Below are positions 8,400 to 15,935 of a stretch of DNA of 23,485 nt, piece by piece (the first letter of the stretch is position 1; every line of letters begins with the position of its first letter). This DNA comes from Alectryocaccomicrobium faecavium (lineage in GTDB: Bacteria > Bacillota > Clostridia > Christensenellales > Aristaeellaceae): NCBI GenBank assembly GCA_018713425.1, contig DVOT01000234.1, positions 1-23,485 on the forward strand. Direction: 5' to 3'. Under the pieces are notes generated by a model. It did not search any database and had not been told where the DNA came from. It saw nothing but the letters and a program-made list of their open reading frames with translations. Position numbers and translations under genes: made by a program.

Positions 8400-8427
8400 A
8401 TTATAATAGGAAATTGCGGAATGTCAA
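8400..8427 (-). promoter_or_regulatory. Consensus promoter of the XRE/ABC operon
   Basis: On the minus strand, a perfect TTGACA (8427-8422) and a perfect TATAAT (8405-8400) are separated by 16 bp. The predicted start is near 8393. This is a strong housekeeping promoter that would need repression, which fits the adjacent palindrome. Confidence 0.8.
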
Positions 8428-8440
8428 GTAAACTTTCCAT

Positions 8441-8594
8441 TCAAAAATGCCGGGGGTTTCTGACCATGTTGCGCTTCGTGTTCTGTACTGTCCTTTCGGA
8501 TATTCCAGCTTCGGCTTCGGCCTTTACGCGGCGTTTGCCGGGTCTATCTGTTCTTGGCTGCAATATATAATTGTTGATACCTCGCTTTCTGTGG
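8441..8594. other. Divergent intergenic spacer, no supported gene
   Basis: Between the divergent promoters at 8400-8427 and 8595-8623 no gene can be supported. A plus frame is open from 8447 to 8728 but has no ribosome binding site, runs through the second promoter, and its translation is not recognised. It could be a relic. Confidence 0.4.
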
Positions 8595-8623
8595 TTGAAT
8601 TGCGCATAGTTTTTGGGTATAAT
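8595..8623 (+). promoter_or_regulatory. Promoter of the WapI-like/YjbR/arginase-like block
   Basis: TTGAAT (8595-8600) and TATAAT (8618-8623) are separated by 17 bp, with start near 8630. The leader to the ATG at 8738 is about 108 nt. It holds a possible 41-codon frame from 8622 that overlaps the next gene, which I do not call. Confidence 0.65.
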
Positions 8624-8737
8624 GAAGTCGGTAAATTTGCGGGGTATTTCATTGAGCACGGGAACTACAATGTCTTCGAGATCCATGCGACTCTGTTCGC
8701 CTTTGACCAGAGCTTGCTCGGTGCGTAAGGAGAAATT

Positions 8738-9262
8738 ATGTGGCTAAAGCTTGATTTAAGTGGCATAAGACTTTCAATGCAGATCAGAAATTACCGTAAG
8801 GTTTCCGCTGATGACTGGCATTCGACATGGTGCAAAACTGACTTTTCGTTCGTCTCTGACGAGTGGCTAAATTACAGCAAAGACAACGATGAAGTTTTCC
8901 TTGCCTGTGAAATCGAAGACCTTGCAAAAGCGCTGGACGATCTGCTAAATGACCGGCTTAATGCTCCGACTGAGTTTAACTGTATCGAGCCAGATTTCAA
9001 TTTTGTTCTCAACCCCAAAAAAGACTTACGGCTTGACCCCAAAGTCCTATATGTCAAACCGGGTTGTGAAATCGTTGATATTGACATGGAATGGAAAATT
9101 TCATTTTGGTACGATGGGCTGACAGATAACTATCTGTCCGTCGCTCTTGATAGGACGGATATAGAGTGTCTTTTGCTGTATTTGCGGCTTGTGATGGGGG
9201 AAGTGCAAGAAAGCAGCCCTGAAATAAAAGCGCTCATGGGCAAGGGCATTATAGCTGTCTAA
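8738..9262 (+). CDS. WapI/immunity-like small acidic protein
   Basis: A 174-residue soluble acidic protein, no signal peptide or membrane helix. The layout resembles WapI-type immunity and related contact-system proteins: an N-terminal strand region (IRLSMQIRNY), a DWHSTWCKTDFSF segment, a helix EIEDLAKALDDLLNDRL (about 57-73), then IEPDFNFVLNP and a C-terminal helix RTDIECLLLYLRLVMGE. The resemblance is by pattern, so a function as antitoxin is only a possibility. AAGGAG sits 5 bp before the ATG. Composition looks less GC-rich than the flanking core genes, which suggests acquisition. No toxin gene is visible next to it. Confidence 0.55.
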   Translation: MWLKLDLSGIRLSMQIRNYRKVSADDWHSTWCKTDFSFVSDEWLNYSKDNDEVFLACEIEDLAKALDDLLNDRLNAPTEFNCIEPDFNFVLNPKKDLRLDPKVLYVKPGCEIVDIDMEWKISFWYDGLTDNYLSVALDRTDIECLLLYLRLVMGEVQESSPEIKALMGKGIIAV

Positions 9263-9285
9263 TCCGAATCGAGGAACACAATACG

Positions 9286-9684
9286 ATGAACCGAGAACAG
9301 TTCATACAGCATACCTCGGATGAATATGGCGTGGAAGGGGAATATCTCTGGCCAAAATATCCGCTCTTCTGTGTGTTCCGGCATCCAAGTAACCGCAAAT
9401 GGTTTGCCATTGTGATGGATGTGCCTAAGAACAAACTGGGACTAGTGGGAACAGAACCTCTGGATGTGGTAAACCTCAAATGTGCCTCTATCCTCATCGG
9501 TTCACTGCGGAAAGAACCCGGAATCTTCCCAGCTTACCACATGAGCAAGGCGAACTGGATTTCCGTTGCCTTGGATGGCAGCGTGCCGGATGAACAGATA
9601 AAGATGCTGCTATATATGAGCTATGACGCAACTGCCCCAAAAAACAAAAGAAAAGTGAAAGATATAAATCCAAGAAAGGAATGA
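9286..9684 (+). CDS. MmcQ/YjbR family protein
   Basis: A 132-residue protein with the YjbR/MmcQ pattern: an N-terminal helix (MNREQFIQHTSDEYGVEGEY), then YPLFCVFRHPSNRKWFAIVM, a VVNLKCA segment, FPAYHMSKANWISVALDGSVP, and a C-terminal helix IKMLLYMSYDAT. The fold is CyaY-like; the family is often called DNA-binding, but its role is not settled. The basic tail KNKRKVKDINPRKE goes slightly beyond the usual length of about 115-120. It lies 23 bp after the WapI-like gene, with a modest GAGGA upstream, and its stop overlaps the region where the arginase-like gene begins. Confidence 0.85.
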   Translation: MNREQFIQHTSDEYGVEGEYLWPKYPLFCVFRHPSNRKWFAIVMDVPKNKLGLVGTEPLDVVNLKCASILIGSLRKEPGIFPAYHMSKANWISVALDGSVPDEQIKMLLYMSYDATAPKNKRKVKDINPRKE

Positions 9685-9689
9685 TGCGC

Positions 9690-10541
9690 ATGAAAACAAT
9701 CCGTTTGCTCTACCCCGACCATGTAAGCGGCGGGCTTGAGACGTATTATTTTGGCGCTCATTTGCTGGCACACATCCTGCCCGCAAATGATAAGCAGCCT
9801 CTCATCAAGGTTAATGTAACTCCGCCGGATGGGCGGGAAAAGCCGATTGAGGACGGCATTTATGGCAAGCCTGAGGTGATTGGCGGTATCCAAGAAGCAA
9901 AGATCAAATTAAACGCAGAGAATCCGGATAAAGTCATTACCATTGGCGGCAACTGCCTCGTGTCGCTGGCTCCGTTCGATTATTTGCACGGCAAGTATAA
10001 GAACACGGGGATGATCTGGATTGACGCGCATCCCGATGTGTCCACGGTCAAAGACGGCTATCCTAACGCACACGCAATGGTGCTGGGTTCGCTCCTTGGC
10101 GGCGGGGATGAGAGCCTGACAGAGTGGATGGAAAACCGAAACTTTGAGCCTGACGAAATTTTTTATGTTGGCTTGCAGGGACTTCATGATTATCAGAAGA
10201 ATTTTTTGGACGAGAAGGGAGTCCACTATAAAGTTCAAACGGACAGCTTTGTCAGCGCCGAGGAGATCTCCGAATTTATCAAGCGCTTCGACCATATCCT
10301 CGTACATTTGGATATTGATGTGCTCGACGAGCATTTCTTCCACTCCACCTATTTTGCGAACCCTGAGCTTAGTGGGGATGGCAGCGGTGGCGGTAAGATG
10401 AAAATGGATATGCTGGCGGATATTCTCGGACGGATTGCTTCTCAAGCGGATGTTGTCGGATTTACCATAGCCGAGTATCTTCCCTTTGATGAACACCGCC
10501 TTCACAAGATGTTTTCCGGCATCAAGTTGTTTACAGAGTAA
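9690..10541 (+). CDS. Arginase-fold ureohydrolase-like enzyme with altered metal site
   Basis: A 283-residue protein of the arginase/agmatinase/formiminoglutamase fold. The DAHPD motif (D112, H114, D116) and HLDIDVLD (D208, D210) supply five of the six usual manganese ligands, and E262 in TIAEYLP fits the family glutamate. The usual GGDHS motif is GGNCLVS (86-89), so the first metal-binding His is Cys89. It also lacks the canonical HG after DAHxD (HAM at 128-130). It is therefore a divergent subfamily, and its substrate may not be arginine or agmatine. Three in-frame ATGs exist (9681, 9684, 9690). AAGGA ends at 9680, so 9690 has the best spacing (9 bp). It follows the YjbR gene without a gap. 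Confidence 0.8.
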   Translation: MKTIRLLYPDHVSGGLETYYFGAHLLAHILPANDKQPLIKVNVTPPDGREKPIEDGIYGKPEVIGGIQEAKIKLNAENPDKVITIGGNCLVSLAPFDYLHGKYKNTGMIWIDAHPDVSTVKDGYPNAHAMVLGSLLGGGDESLTEWMENRNFEPDEIFYVGLQGLHDYQKNFLDEKGVHYKVQTDSFVSAEEISEFIKRFDHILVHLDIDVLDEHFFHSTYFANPELSGDGSGGGKMKMDMLADILGRIASQADVVGFTIAEYLPFDEHRLHKMFSGIKLFTE

Positions 10542-10623
10542 GCTCCTGCGAAGAGCGCAAGAGCTCCTTTCCATTTAAGATGATGCACTCCACTGCGCAG
10601 AGCCATTCTGTGAACCGCGCCGC

Positions 10624-10664
10624 CAAAAGCAAAAGGCCCGGCCGCTTTGTTGCGCGCCGGGCCT
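10624..10664 (-). terminator. Terminator of the UroD/MtaA-like gene
   Basis: A perfect 9-bp stem, AGGCCCGGC (10634-10642) with GCCGGGCCT (10656-10664), has a 13-nt loop. On the minus strand it is followed by a T-rich run (TTTTGCTTTT). The rest of 10542-10712 holds no gene. Confidence 0.8.
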
Positions 10665-10712
10665 CTTGTCCATAAAGTATAGCTCTATCAATGCTTTGCA
10701 GCCATGCCAGCC

Positions 10713-11753
10713 TTATTGGTATTTGCCATAGGTCTTGGCGATATCGATCATGCGCTGCGCGCGTTCCAATGGCGCGTTGGCCGGATATTCGCAACCCGTG
10801 GCCAAAATGAACCCGCCGCCCGCGGCCATGGCGTCGATCTGGTCGCGGCATTGCTGATCCCATTCCTCGTCCGTACCGATGAGGGCGTTGGCCGGGGTAA
10901 CGGAGCCAATCAGCGTTACCTTATCGCCGTATTTTGCCTTGGTTTCCGCAAAGTCCGCGCAATCGTCCGCTGGATAGAGGAAGGAAATCGCCACGGGGTT
11001 CATGGCCTCGATCTGCGCGTCGAAATAAATGCGCTGGCCGCAATTGTGTACCATCACCGCCACGCCCTTTTCGTGCGCCACCGCGGCCAGCTCTTTCGCG
11101 GCCTGACCCTCGGTTTCCTTCCACATGGCCTTGCTCATGATGGAGCCGGAGGCAAAGAGCGTATCGAACATCACGGCGTCCACGCCGGTGTCGCAAATGG
11201 CGGCCACGTATTCCTTGAGCGTCTCGTTCACTTCGTGTACGGCGGCGCGCACCGCGTCGGGATCGTCGTATAGATCCATATACAGATTCTGCTGCCCGCG
11301 CAGCATGGAGAGCACGCCCAGCGGCCCGAATACAAACGCCACCACGGGCTTTTTCCCCTTCAGTTCCTTCACCAGGCGCTTGAGCACGTCGATGTGCATC
11401 ATCATGCGCTGAGAGGTGCGGAAATCCACTTTTTTGATCTTGCCATATTCCTCGATATCTCCCACCACGCACTGGGAATAATCCGGATGCGCGGCTTCGT
11501 TTTCCGGGAAAATCAATTTCTGGCCCCAGGCGTCGCATTCGATGGAAAGGTCGATCAGCGTCACCACGCAATCGATATCAAAATCCTGCACGCTGCGCAA
11601 AAAGCCTTCCGCGCAGGTTTGCGCATCCTGCGACCACTGCGCGTAAGAAACGCCCGTGCGCTTGCGCATCACGCCGCAGAGAATGGGATAGACCGGTACG
11701 CGGTCGGGCTCCTTGTGCTGGAGCGCGGCCATCACGCGTTCGTAAGAATTCAT
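10713..11753 (-). CDS. UroD/MtaA-family corrinoid methyltransferase-like protein
   Basis: A 346-residue cytoplasmic TIM-barrel protein of the uroporphyrinogen decarboxylase superfamily. The start region MNSYERVMAALQHKEPDRVPVYP is typical. The Zn-thiol motif of MtaA/CmuA-type methyltransferases is present: H236-N-C238 in MVHNCGQ and C321 in ATGCEYP. MtaA-like enzymes use His-x-Cys...Cys to bind zinc and activate coenzyme M or another thiol for methyl transfer from a corrinoid protein, whereas true HemE lacks this set. No corrinoid protein or heme genes are adjacent, so the methyl donor and acceptor are unknown. The frame is open upstream to 11906, but the ATG at 11753 has AAGGAGAG about 8 bp upstream. 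It stands alone, with a terminator on each side. Confidence 0.8.
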   Translation of the reverse strand: MNSYERVMAALQHKEPDRVPVYPILCGVMRKRTGVSYAQWSQDAQTCAEGFLRSVQDFDIDCVVTLIDLSIECDAWGQKLIFPENEAAHPDYSQCVVGDIEEYGKIKKVDFRTSQRMMMHIDVLKRLVKELKGKKPVVAFVFGPLGVLSMLRGQQNLYMDLYDDPDAVRAAVHEVNETLKEYVAAICDTGVDAVMFDTLFASGSIMSKAMWKETEGQAAKELAAVAHEKGVAVMVHNCGQRIYFDAQIEAMNPVAISFLYPADDCADFAETKAKYGDKVTLIGSVTPANALIGTDEEWDQQCRDQIDAMAAGGGFILATGCEYPANAPLERAQRMIDIAKTYGKYQ

Positions 11754-11799
11754 GGATTTGCTCTCCTTCCAACCGTTCGGCCAGCTTGTTCGTGCCCCC

Positions 11800-11805
11800 A
11801 TTATA
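11800..11805 (-). promoter_or_regulatory. Possible -10 box for the UroD/MtaA-like gene
   Basis: A consensus TATAAT lies about 45 bp upstream of the start codon on the minus strand, inside a very GC-rich stretch. No convincing -35 box is seen at the right distance. Confidence 0.35.
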
Positions 11806-11864
11806 CAGCGCCCGCCGCGCGCGCGTATTGTAGGTTCCTGCAATTTTTGGTACGAAGCTGCCTT

Positions 11865-11916
11865 TTTCAAAAACGGCAAGAAAGCGCCGGGACGGCGTTT
11901 GTCCATCCCAGCGCTT
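11865..11916 (-). terminator. Terminator of the sulfatase operon
   Basis: On the minus strand, a 14-bp stem (11916-11903 with 11895-11882; two G-U pairs, otherwise perfect) has a 7-nt loop and is followed by TCTTGCCGTTTTTG. It ends the operon 11949-14953. Confidence 0.75.
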
Positions 11917-11948
11917 CCGTGGAAATATACAGAGAAACTACCCAGCGC

Positions 11949-12170
11949 CTATCTTGGCATTGTTTTGCGAGCGGAGAAATTGCGCCCGCTTTGCAGCCAG
12001 CATTTTCGCGCGTCCACGGCAAAGCTAATGGCTGCCGCGGCGAACAGCGGTACAGCGGCTACCGGCGCGCGGCCTTCCCACAAAGAGACGACGGCTGCGG
12101 CGCACCACAGCGCTCCCACCAAAAACCAATAGCGGGGAGCGCCTACAAACCATTTGTCCATTTTGCGCAT
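11949..12170 (-). CDS. Small membrane protein downstream of the sulfatase
   Basis: A 73-residue protein with two hydrophobic segments (about 13-31 and 37-51) and a basic C-terminus. No family is recognised. The ATG at 12170 is preferred to 12209 because GGAGG lies 7 bp upstream, and it starts 35 bp after the sulfatase stop. It is probably cotranscribed with the sulfatase. Confidence 0.65.
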   Translation of the reverse strand: MRKMDKWFVGAPRYWFLVGALWCAAAVVSLWEGRAPVAAVPLFAAAAISFAVDARKCWLQSGRNFSARKTMPR

Positions 12171-12205
12171 GGTGAACCTCCTGAGAAACGAGGCTAGCGC
12201 AACGC

Positions 12206-13666
12206 TCACTCCGCGCTCTGGCAGCGATAGCGCCCGCGCAATTGCGCGGCTTTATCCGCGCGGCCCGTGGCCTCCAGGCGGCGCACATAGCCGGGCAATT
12301 CGCCCACTGTGTGGTAAGGGCCGCCTTCCTGCATCACCGTCCACATGGGATCGATGGGACTTGGGCTGCTTTCCATCATGGTTTCCTGCCAAGCGAGCAG
12401 TTTGCGCGCGCCTTCGCCGCAGATTTCCGGGAACAGCGCCTTCTGGTCGCACTGCTCGTGCGGGTCGCGCGCGAGGTTGAAGAGCATTTCGCGATCGAAC
12501 AGGCGGAATCCATCGTGCACGGTGCGAATATACAGCCAATCGCCAAAACGCACGGAGCGCTGGCACACGTGCGCCATCTGTGAAAGCACCAGCGCCTCGC
12601 GCCCGCAGTCTACGCCCGTCATAAGCGCCGGGGCAAAAGACTGTCCATCCCAGCGCGGCGAGTGCGGCAGGCGCAGCAAATCCGCCACGGTGGGCGCCAA
12701 ATCGAGCAGATAATGGAACCCCGCATCCGTGCTGCCGGGCCGCACGCCTGGCCACTTGATGATGAGCGGGATGTGGCAAGTTGGCTCGTCGGCGGTGCCG
12801 TGCTCGCTGTAAACGCCCAATTCGCCGAAGTTTTCGCCGTGGTCAGCCGTGATGATGATGGCAAGATCGTCATACACGCCCTTTTCCCGCAGCGCGTCCA
12901 GCACTTTTCCCACGGCTTCGTCGGCATAGCGCACACCGCTGTCGTAGCCATCCAGCAGGCGGCGGAGCTGACTATACTGGCGCACGCTGCCGGGGTGTTT
13001 GGGATAGGAGGGGTTTTCCACATCGGTATACATGCCGATTTCGTTCAGCCCATGCGGCGAGGAAAGCGTGAGATGCTCGCGAAAAATCTCTTCCGTGATC
13101 CAGGTGTTCAGCGGCGCATCGTGGAACGGATCAAAGTCCAGCGGCGTGCGGTAAGGCGTGTGCGGATCCCACAGGTGCAGGTGCAGATACCAATTGTCCT
13201 TCGCGCCATTGCGCTCCACCCAATCCAGCGCCTTGGGCAGCACTTCTTCCGCGCCTTCGCCGCCGCATTTGCCCACATTGATCACCTCGTTGAAGCCCGC
13301 AGTGAACCAATGCGAAGAATGCCGCTCGGCGAACGTGCTGATGGAAGTGGTGCTCAGGCCCGCGCGGCGGAATAGGTGGGTGAAATTTTCGGTGTCGCAT
13401 TCATCCATAAAGCCGCGGTGCGCGCCGGTGAGCCGCCGGTCCGCCGCGGTGCCGCCATGGCCAACCGCGCCATTGTGGATGCCAAACTGGCCGGAGATCA
13501 GCGCCGCGCGGGAAGGCAGGCAGGGCGCGTCCGAGCAATACACCCGGTCGAACCGCATGCCTTCGGCGGCTACGCGATCCATATTCGGCGTGGTGTTGCG
13601 GTGGTAGCCATAGGCGCCCATGTGATCCGGGCGCAGGGTATCGATGTCCACAAACAGAACGCGCAT
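12206..13666 (-). CDS. Sulfatase (Cys-type, alkaline phosphatase superfamily)
   Basis: A 486-residue hydrolase. The N-terminus MRVLFVDIDTLRPDHMGAYG gives the metal Asp pair D7 and D9, typical of sulfatases. The sulfatase signature is PCLPSRAALISG with C49-L-P-S-R53, so C49 would be converted to formylglycine. In anaerobes this is done by the radical-SAM enzyme anSME, which is not in this window. The second metal motif region ADHGENFGELGVYSEHG is intact. There is no signal peptide, so it is cytosolic, unlike many glycan sulfatases. The substrate could be a small sulfate or phosphonate ester. It starts 12 bp after the stop of the membrane Cys-repeat gene (GGGGGAA upstream), so it belongs to that operon. 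Confidence 0.9.
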   Translation of the reverse strand: MRVLFVDIDTLRPDHMGAYGYHRNTTPNMDRVAAEGMRFDRVYCSDAPCLPSRAALISGQFGIHNGAVGHGGTAADRRLTGAHRGFMDECDTENFTHLFRRAGLSTTSISTFAERHSSHWFTAGFNEVINVGKCGGEGAEEVLPKALDWVERNGAKDNWYLHLHLWDPHTPYRTPLDFDPFHDAPLNTWITEEIFREHLTLSSPHGLNEIGMYTDVENPSYPKHPGSVRQYSQLRRLLDGYDSGVRYADEAVGKVLDALREKGVYDDLAIIITADHGENFGELGVYSEHGTADEPTCHIPLIIKWPGVRPGSTDAGFHYLLDLAPTVADLLRLPHSPRWDGQSFAPALMTGVDCGREALVLSQMAHVCQRSVRFGDWLYIRTVHDGFRLFDREMLFNLARDPHEQCDQKALFPEICGEGARKLLAWQETMMESSPSPIDPMWTVMQEGGPYHTVGELPGYVRRLEATGRADKAAQLRGRYRCQSAE

Positions 13667-13678
13667 GGAAATTCCCCC

Positions 13679-14953
13679 TTATGGTTCGCTCTGCGCGGAG
13701 GGCTCCGGCGCTTCCGTGGCCTCCGCCCCGATTTCCGGCGGATCGCAGGAGGGGCAGCGTTCCTTCTCATCCAGCAGCACCGCTTCGGCCAGCGAGTGCG
13801 GGTCGGCCCCCGTCATAGAACCGCAAGACGATTCGGCGTGGTAATAGGTGGAATTGTCGTGATAGTACACGGTGATGTGGCGCGCCGCGTCCATCGCCTG
13901 GGTAAACGGTTCTTCCGGCTGATACACGTAGTGATCCGCGCCGCACACGGGACACGCTTCATATCCGCGGTAGAACGCGAGCATGAGGGTTTGCGGCGTC
14001 CACGCGCCGGTAAACGCGTCACAATTCACGCTGGTGTGGTAGAGCATTTCTTCATCCAGGTATACCAGCGGTTCTTCCTCATTCAAAATGCTCGCGCGAG
14101 GCACGCCGCAGCGGGAGCAAGGACTCAGACCCGCGGCAACGGCGTCTTCCAGCGTGCCGGGAATGCCGCCCTCCATGTTGCGGCAGGTGTCGTTCATGTG
14201 GTAATAGGTGCCGTTTTCCACGCTATATACCGTCACGCGGCCAATGGGTTGCAGCGTGGGCGCGGGCGTGGGGCTGGGCGTAGGCGCGGGCGTGGGGCTC
14301 GGCGTGGGCGAAGCGGACGCCAGAGCCGACGGGTTGGGCGTGGCCGTGGTGAACAACGGGAGCGGCGTCGTCTCTTCGAAGGGTTCCGGCGTGGTAGGCG
14401 TATCCAACGCGGGCGCGCCCAGCAACTCCGCCGCCCAGTTATAGGCGTTCCATGCGGCGTCTCCCACCGTGTGCAGCGCGTGCTCCAGAGCGCTTGGCCC
14501 TTGCTCGCGCACAATGGCAAGGTTGTGGTTTGCTTCGGCAACGGTGGCGTTCCAACCTTCGGCGAACCAATTGCCCACCGCGTCCGCCGCGTTGCCTACG
14601 GCTTCATAGCCCGTGCGAATGCCTTCCTGCACGCGCACGAGCGCCGGATTGTCCGTTTCCAGCGTGGCGGCCATGGAGATCCACAGGAAGAATATCGCGC
14701 CAGCCAGTACGGAAACCAGCAGCTTCACCAGCGTATGCCACTTTAGCCGGCGCAGCCACAGCAGCACCAGGCCAATGGGATATAGCAAAATGAGCAGCAC
14801 GATGGTCGCCGCCAGGTATGCTTTGTCTTTGCCGGATTTTTGGGGCTTGCGCGGCGGCTGCACGCGATAGCCCGGCCGTCTCTCCGACCGAACCATATAG
14901 TCGCGCTTCCTGCCGCGGAATAGGATGGCGTTGCCTTCTATGATGTTCTGCAT
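13679..14953 (-). CDS. Membrane-anchored protein with three HxxxxC-CxxC repeats
   Basis: A 424-residue protein. A basic N-terminus (to about 45) is followed by two hydrophobic helices (about 46-67 and 73-95), a helical stretch (105-180), a Thr/Pro linker (about 184-236, with PTPSPTPAP repeats), and three copies of a YH-x4-C ... C-x2-C domain: Y251/H252/C257/C279/C282, Y305/H306/C311/C334/C337 and Y371/H372/C377/C400/C403. Copies 1 and 3 also share the TLEDAV/SLAEAV core. This matches the YHxxxC...GxxPCxxC pattern found in nuclease- and ComEC-associated extracellular modules of Firmicutes, presumed to bind metal. The tail is acidic. The ATG at 14953 has GAGGAGAG upstream and is preferred to 14989. 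It heads the sulfatase operon. Function is unknown. Confidence 0.75.
   Translation of the reverse strand: MQNIIEGNAILFRGRKRDYMVRSERRPGYRVQPPRKPQKSGKDKAYLAATIVLLILLYPIGLVLLWLRRLKWHTLVKLLVSVLAGAIFFLWISMAATLETDNPALVRVQEGIRTGYEAVGNAADAVGNWFAEGWNATVAEANHNLAIVREQGPSALEHALHTVGDAAWNAYNWAAELLGAPALDTPTTPEPFEETTPLPLFTTATPNPSALASASPTPSPTPAPTPSPTPAPTLQPIGRVTVYSVENGTYYHMNDTCRNMEGGIPGTLEDAVAAGLSPCSRCGVPRASILNEEEPLVYLDEEMLYHTSVNCDAFTGAWTPQTLMLAFYRGYEACPVCGADHYVYQPEEPFTQAMDAARHITVYYHDNSTYYHAESSCGSMTGADPHSLAEAVLLDEKERCPSCDPPEIGAEATEAPEPSAQSEP
14259..14306. repeat. Tandem 24-bp repeat coding the Pro/Thr linker
   Basis: Two tandem 24-bp units (14259-14282 and 14283-14306) differ at two positions. They encode the SPTPAPTP-type linker of the membrane Cys-repeat protein. 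Such in-frame repeats can change linker length by slippage. Confidence 0.8.
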
Positions 14954-15000
14954 GGCTCTCTCCTCTTTTTCCGCAGTGTGTAGCTTCACATTATAAGGAT

Positions 15001-15029
15001 ATTATAGCAGAAACCCGCGCATTCAGCAA
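15001..15029 (-). promoter_or_regulatory. Promoter of the Cys-repeat/sulfatase operon
   Basis: On the minus strand, TTGCTG (15029-15024) and TATAAT (15006-15001) are separated by 17 bp, with an extended -10 (TGCTATAAT). The start would be near 14994, leaving about 40 nt of leader. Confidence 0.75.
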
Positions 15030-15049
15030 GGGGGAAATATACGGTGCAA

Positions 15050-15087
15050 ACAAAAACATGACCCGCCCCCGCGCGGAGCGGGGCGGG
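15050..15087 (-). terminator. Terminator of the sigma/anti-sigma/SIMPL operon
   Basis: CCCGCCCC (15062-15069) pairs with GGGGCGGG (15080-15087); further C/G pairs close the loop. On the minus strand the stem is followed by TCATGTTTTTGTTTG. It lies 18 bp after the SIMPL stop. Confidence 0.65.
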
Positions 15088-15104
15088 CCAAAGGAATCAA
15101 GGCG

Positions 15105-15935
15105 TTATTGCAATTCGTACGTTACGGAAACCGACGCGCTCACTTCGATCAGCGCGGCCTGCACAAAGGTGCCGGCACCCGCGCCCTCCGCCACGGCGGC
15201 GTCCATCCGCAGGGAATTGGTCATGCTATCGTAAGAATACGCGCTGCCCTGGGAAATGCTCACCACGCCGCGCACCGAAGCGCCTTCGGTTTGGGCGAGC
15301 AATTCCGCCTTGTCGTGCGCGTCGAGCATGGCCTGCACATAGGCCTCATCCATCACTTCCTCCGTGTTTTGCACGGAGAATTCGATGCCGTTCAAAGTGT
15401 TCGCGCCCGCGCCAAAGGCGGTGTCGATGATGGCGCCCGTGGCGTCCATATCCTGGGTGACAATGGAGAGCGTGGAGCTGGCTGTATAACTGGAAACGCG
15501 CTCAGTGCCATCTTCCGCATAGCTGTAATTGGTGTAGATGTTCAGCCGGTCGGTATTGATGGACTTTTCGTCGATGCCGCTTTCGAGCAGCGCTTGGCGA
15601 ATGGCCTCGATTTTGGCGTTCATGGCGCTCTGGGCTTCCAGCACGTTCTGCGCCGATTCCGTCACGCCCAAGCGAACCGTAGCCGTATCCGCCGGCACCA
15701 GGATGGTGGCGTTGCCGGAAACCGAAATCGTCGCGCCCTTGGCCGCGCCATAGCGCGTAAGGCTGGAGTCACCGTCCTCCGGCAGGGAGGATTCTTCATC
15801 CCCGGTGGGACCTTTGGGTTCTTCCACCTGCGCTCCGTCCGCCGGGGGCGTTGGCGGCTCCGCTTCCGCTAGGGCTGCGCCCGCAAAACTCGCGGCCAGC
15901 GCGAGAACCAAAATCATGCACCAAAATTTTTTCAT
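15105..15935 (-). CDS. SIMPL (DUF541) domain secreted protein
   Basis: A 276-residue exported protein. The signal peptide is MKKFWCMILVLALAASFAGAALA (about 1-23), followed by a Pro/acidic linker to about 62. The SIMPL/DUF541 domain then begins with ISVSGNATILVPADTATVRLGV and has the long helix AQSAMNAKIEAIRQALLESGI and the INTDRLNIYTNYSYAEDG segment; it ends near VTYELQ at the C-terminus. SIMPL proteins form ring-like periplasmic or extracellular assemblies; their role, often in envelope or oxidative stress, is not settled. The start overlaps the stop of the anti-sigma gene by 4 bp, so the product is coupled to the ECF module. Confidence 0.9.
   Translation of the reverse strand: MKKFWCMILVLALAASFAGAALAEAEPPTPPADGAQVEEPKGPTGDEESSLPEDGDSSLTRYGAAKGATISVSGNATILVPADTATVRLGVTESAQNVLEAQSAMNAKIEAIRQALLESGIDEKSINTDRLNIYTNYSYAEDGTERVSSYTASSTLSIVTQDMDATGAIIDTAFGAGANTLNGIEFSVQNTEEVMDEAYVQAMLDAHDKAELLAQTEGASVRGVVSISQGSAYSYDSMTNSLRMDAAVAEGAGAGTFVQAALIEVSASVSVTYELQ

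Noticed and set aside
8447..8728. Plus-strand open frame of 93 codons before the WapI-like gene
   Set aside because: It has no ribosome binding site, crosses a good promoter and has no recognised motif; it may be a relic but is not supported as a gene.
14259..14306. Tandem repeat as a CRISPR or regulatory array
   Set aside because: There are only two adjacent 24-bp units with no spacers, and they encode a Pro/Thr linker in frame.
13376..14746. Plus-strand open frame opposite the sulfatase and Cys-repeat genes
   Set aside because: It has low-complexity Arg/Gly-rich content and no ribosome binding site, and the minus strand holds recognisable proteins.
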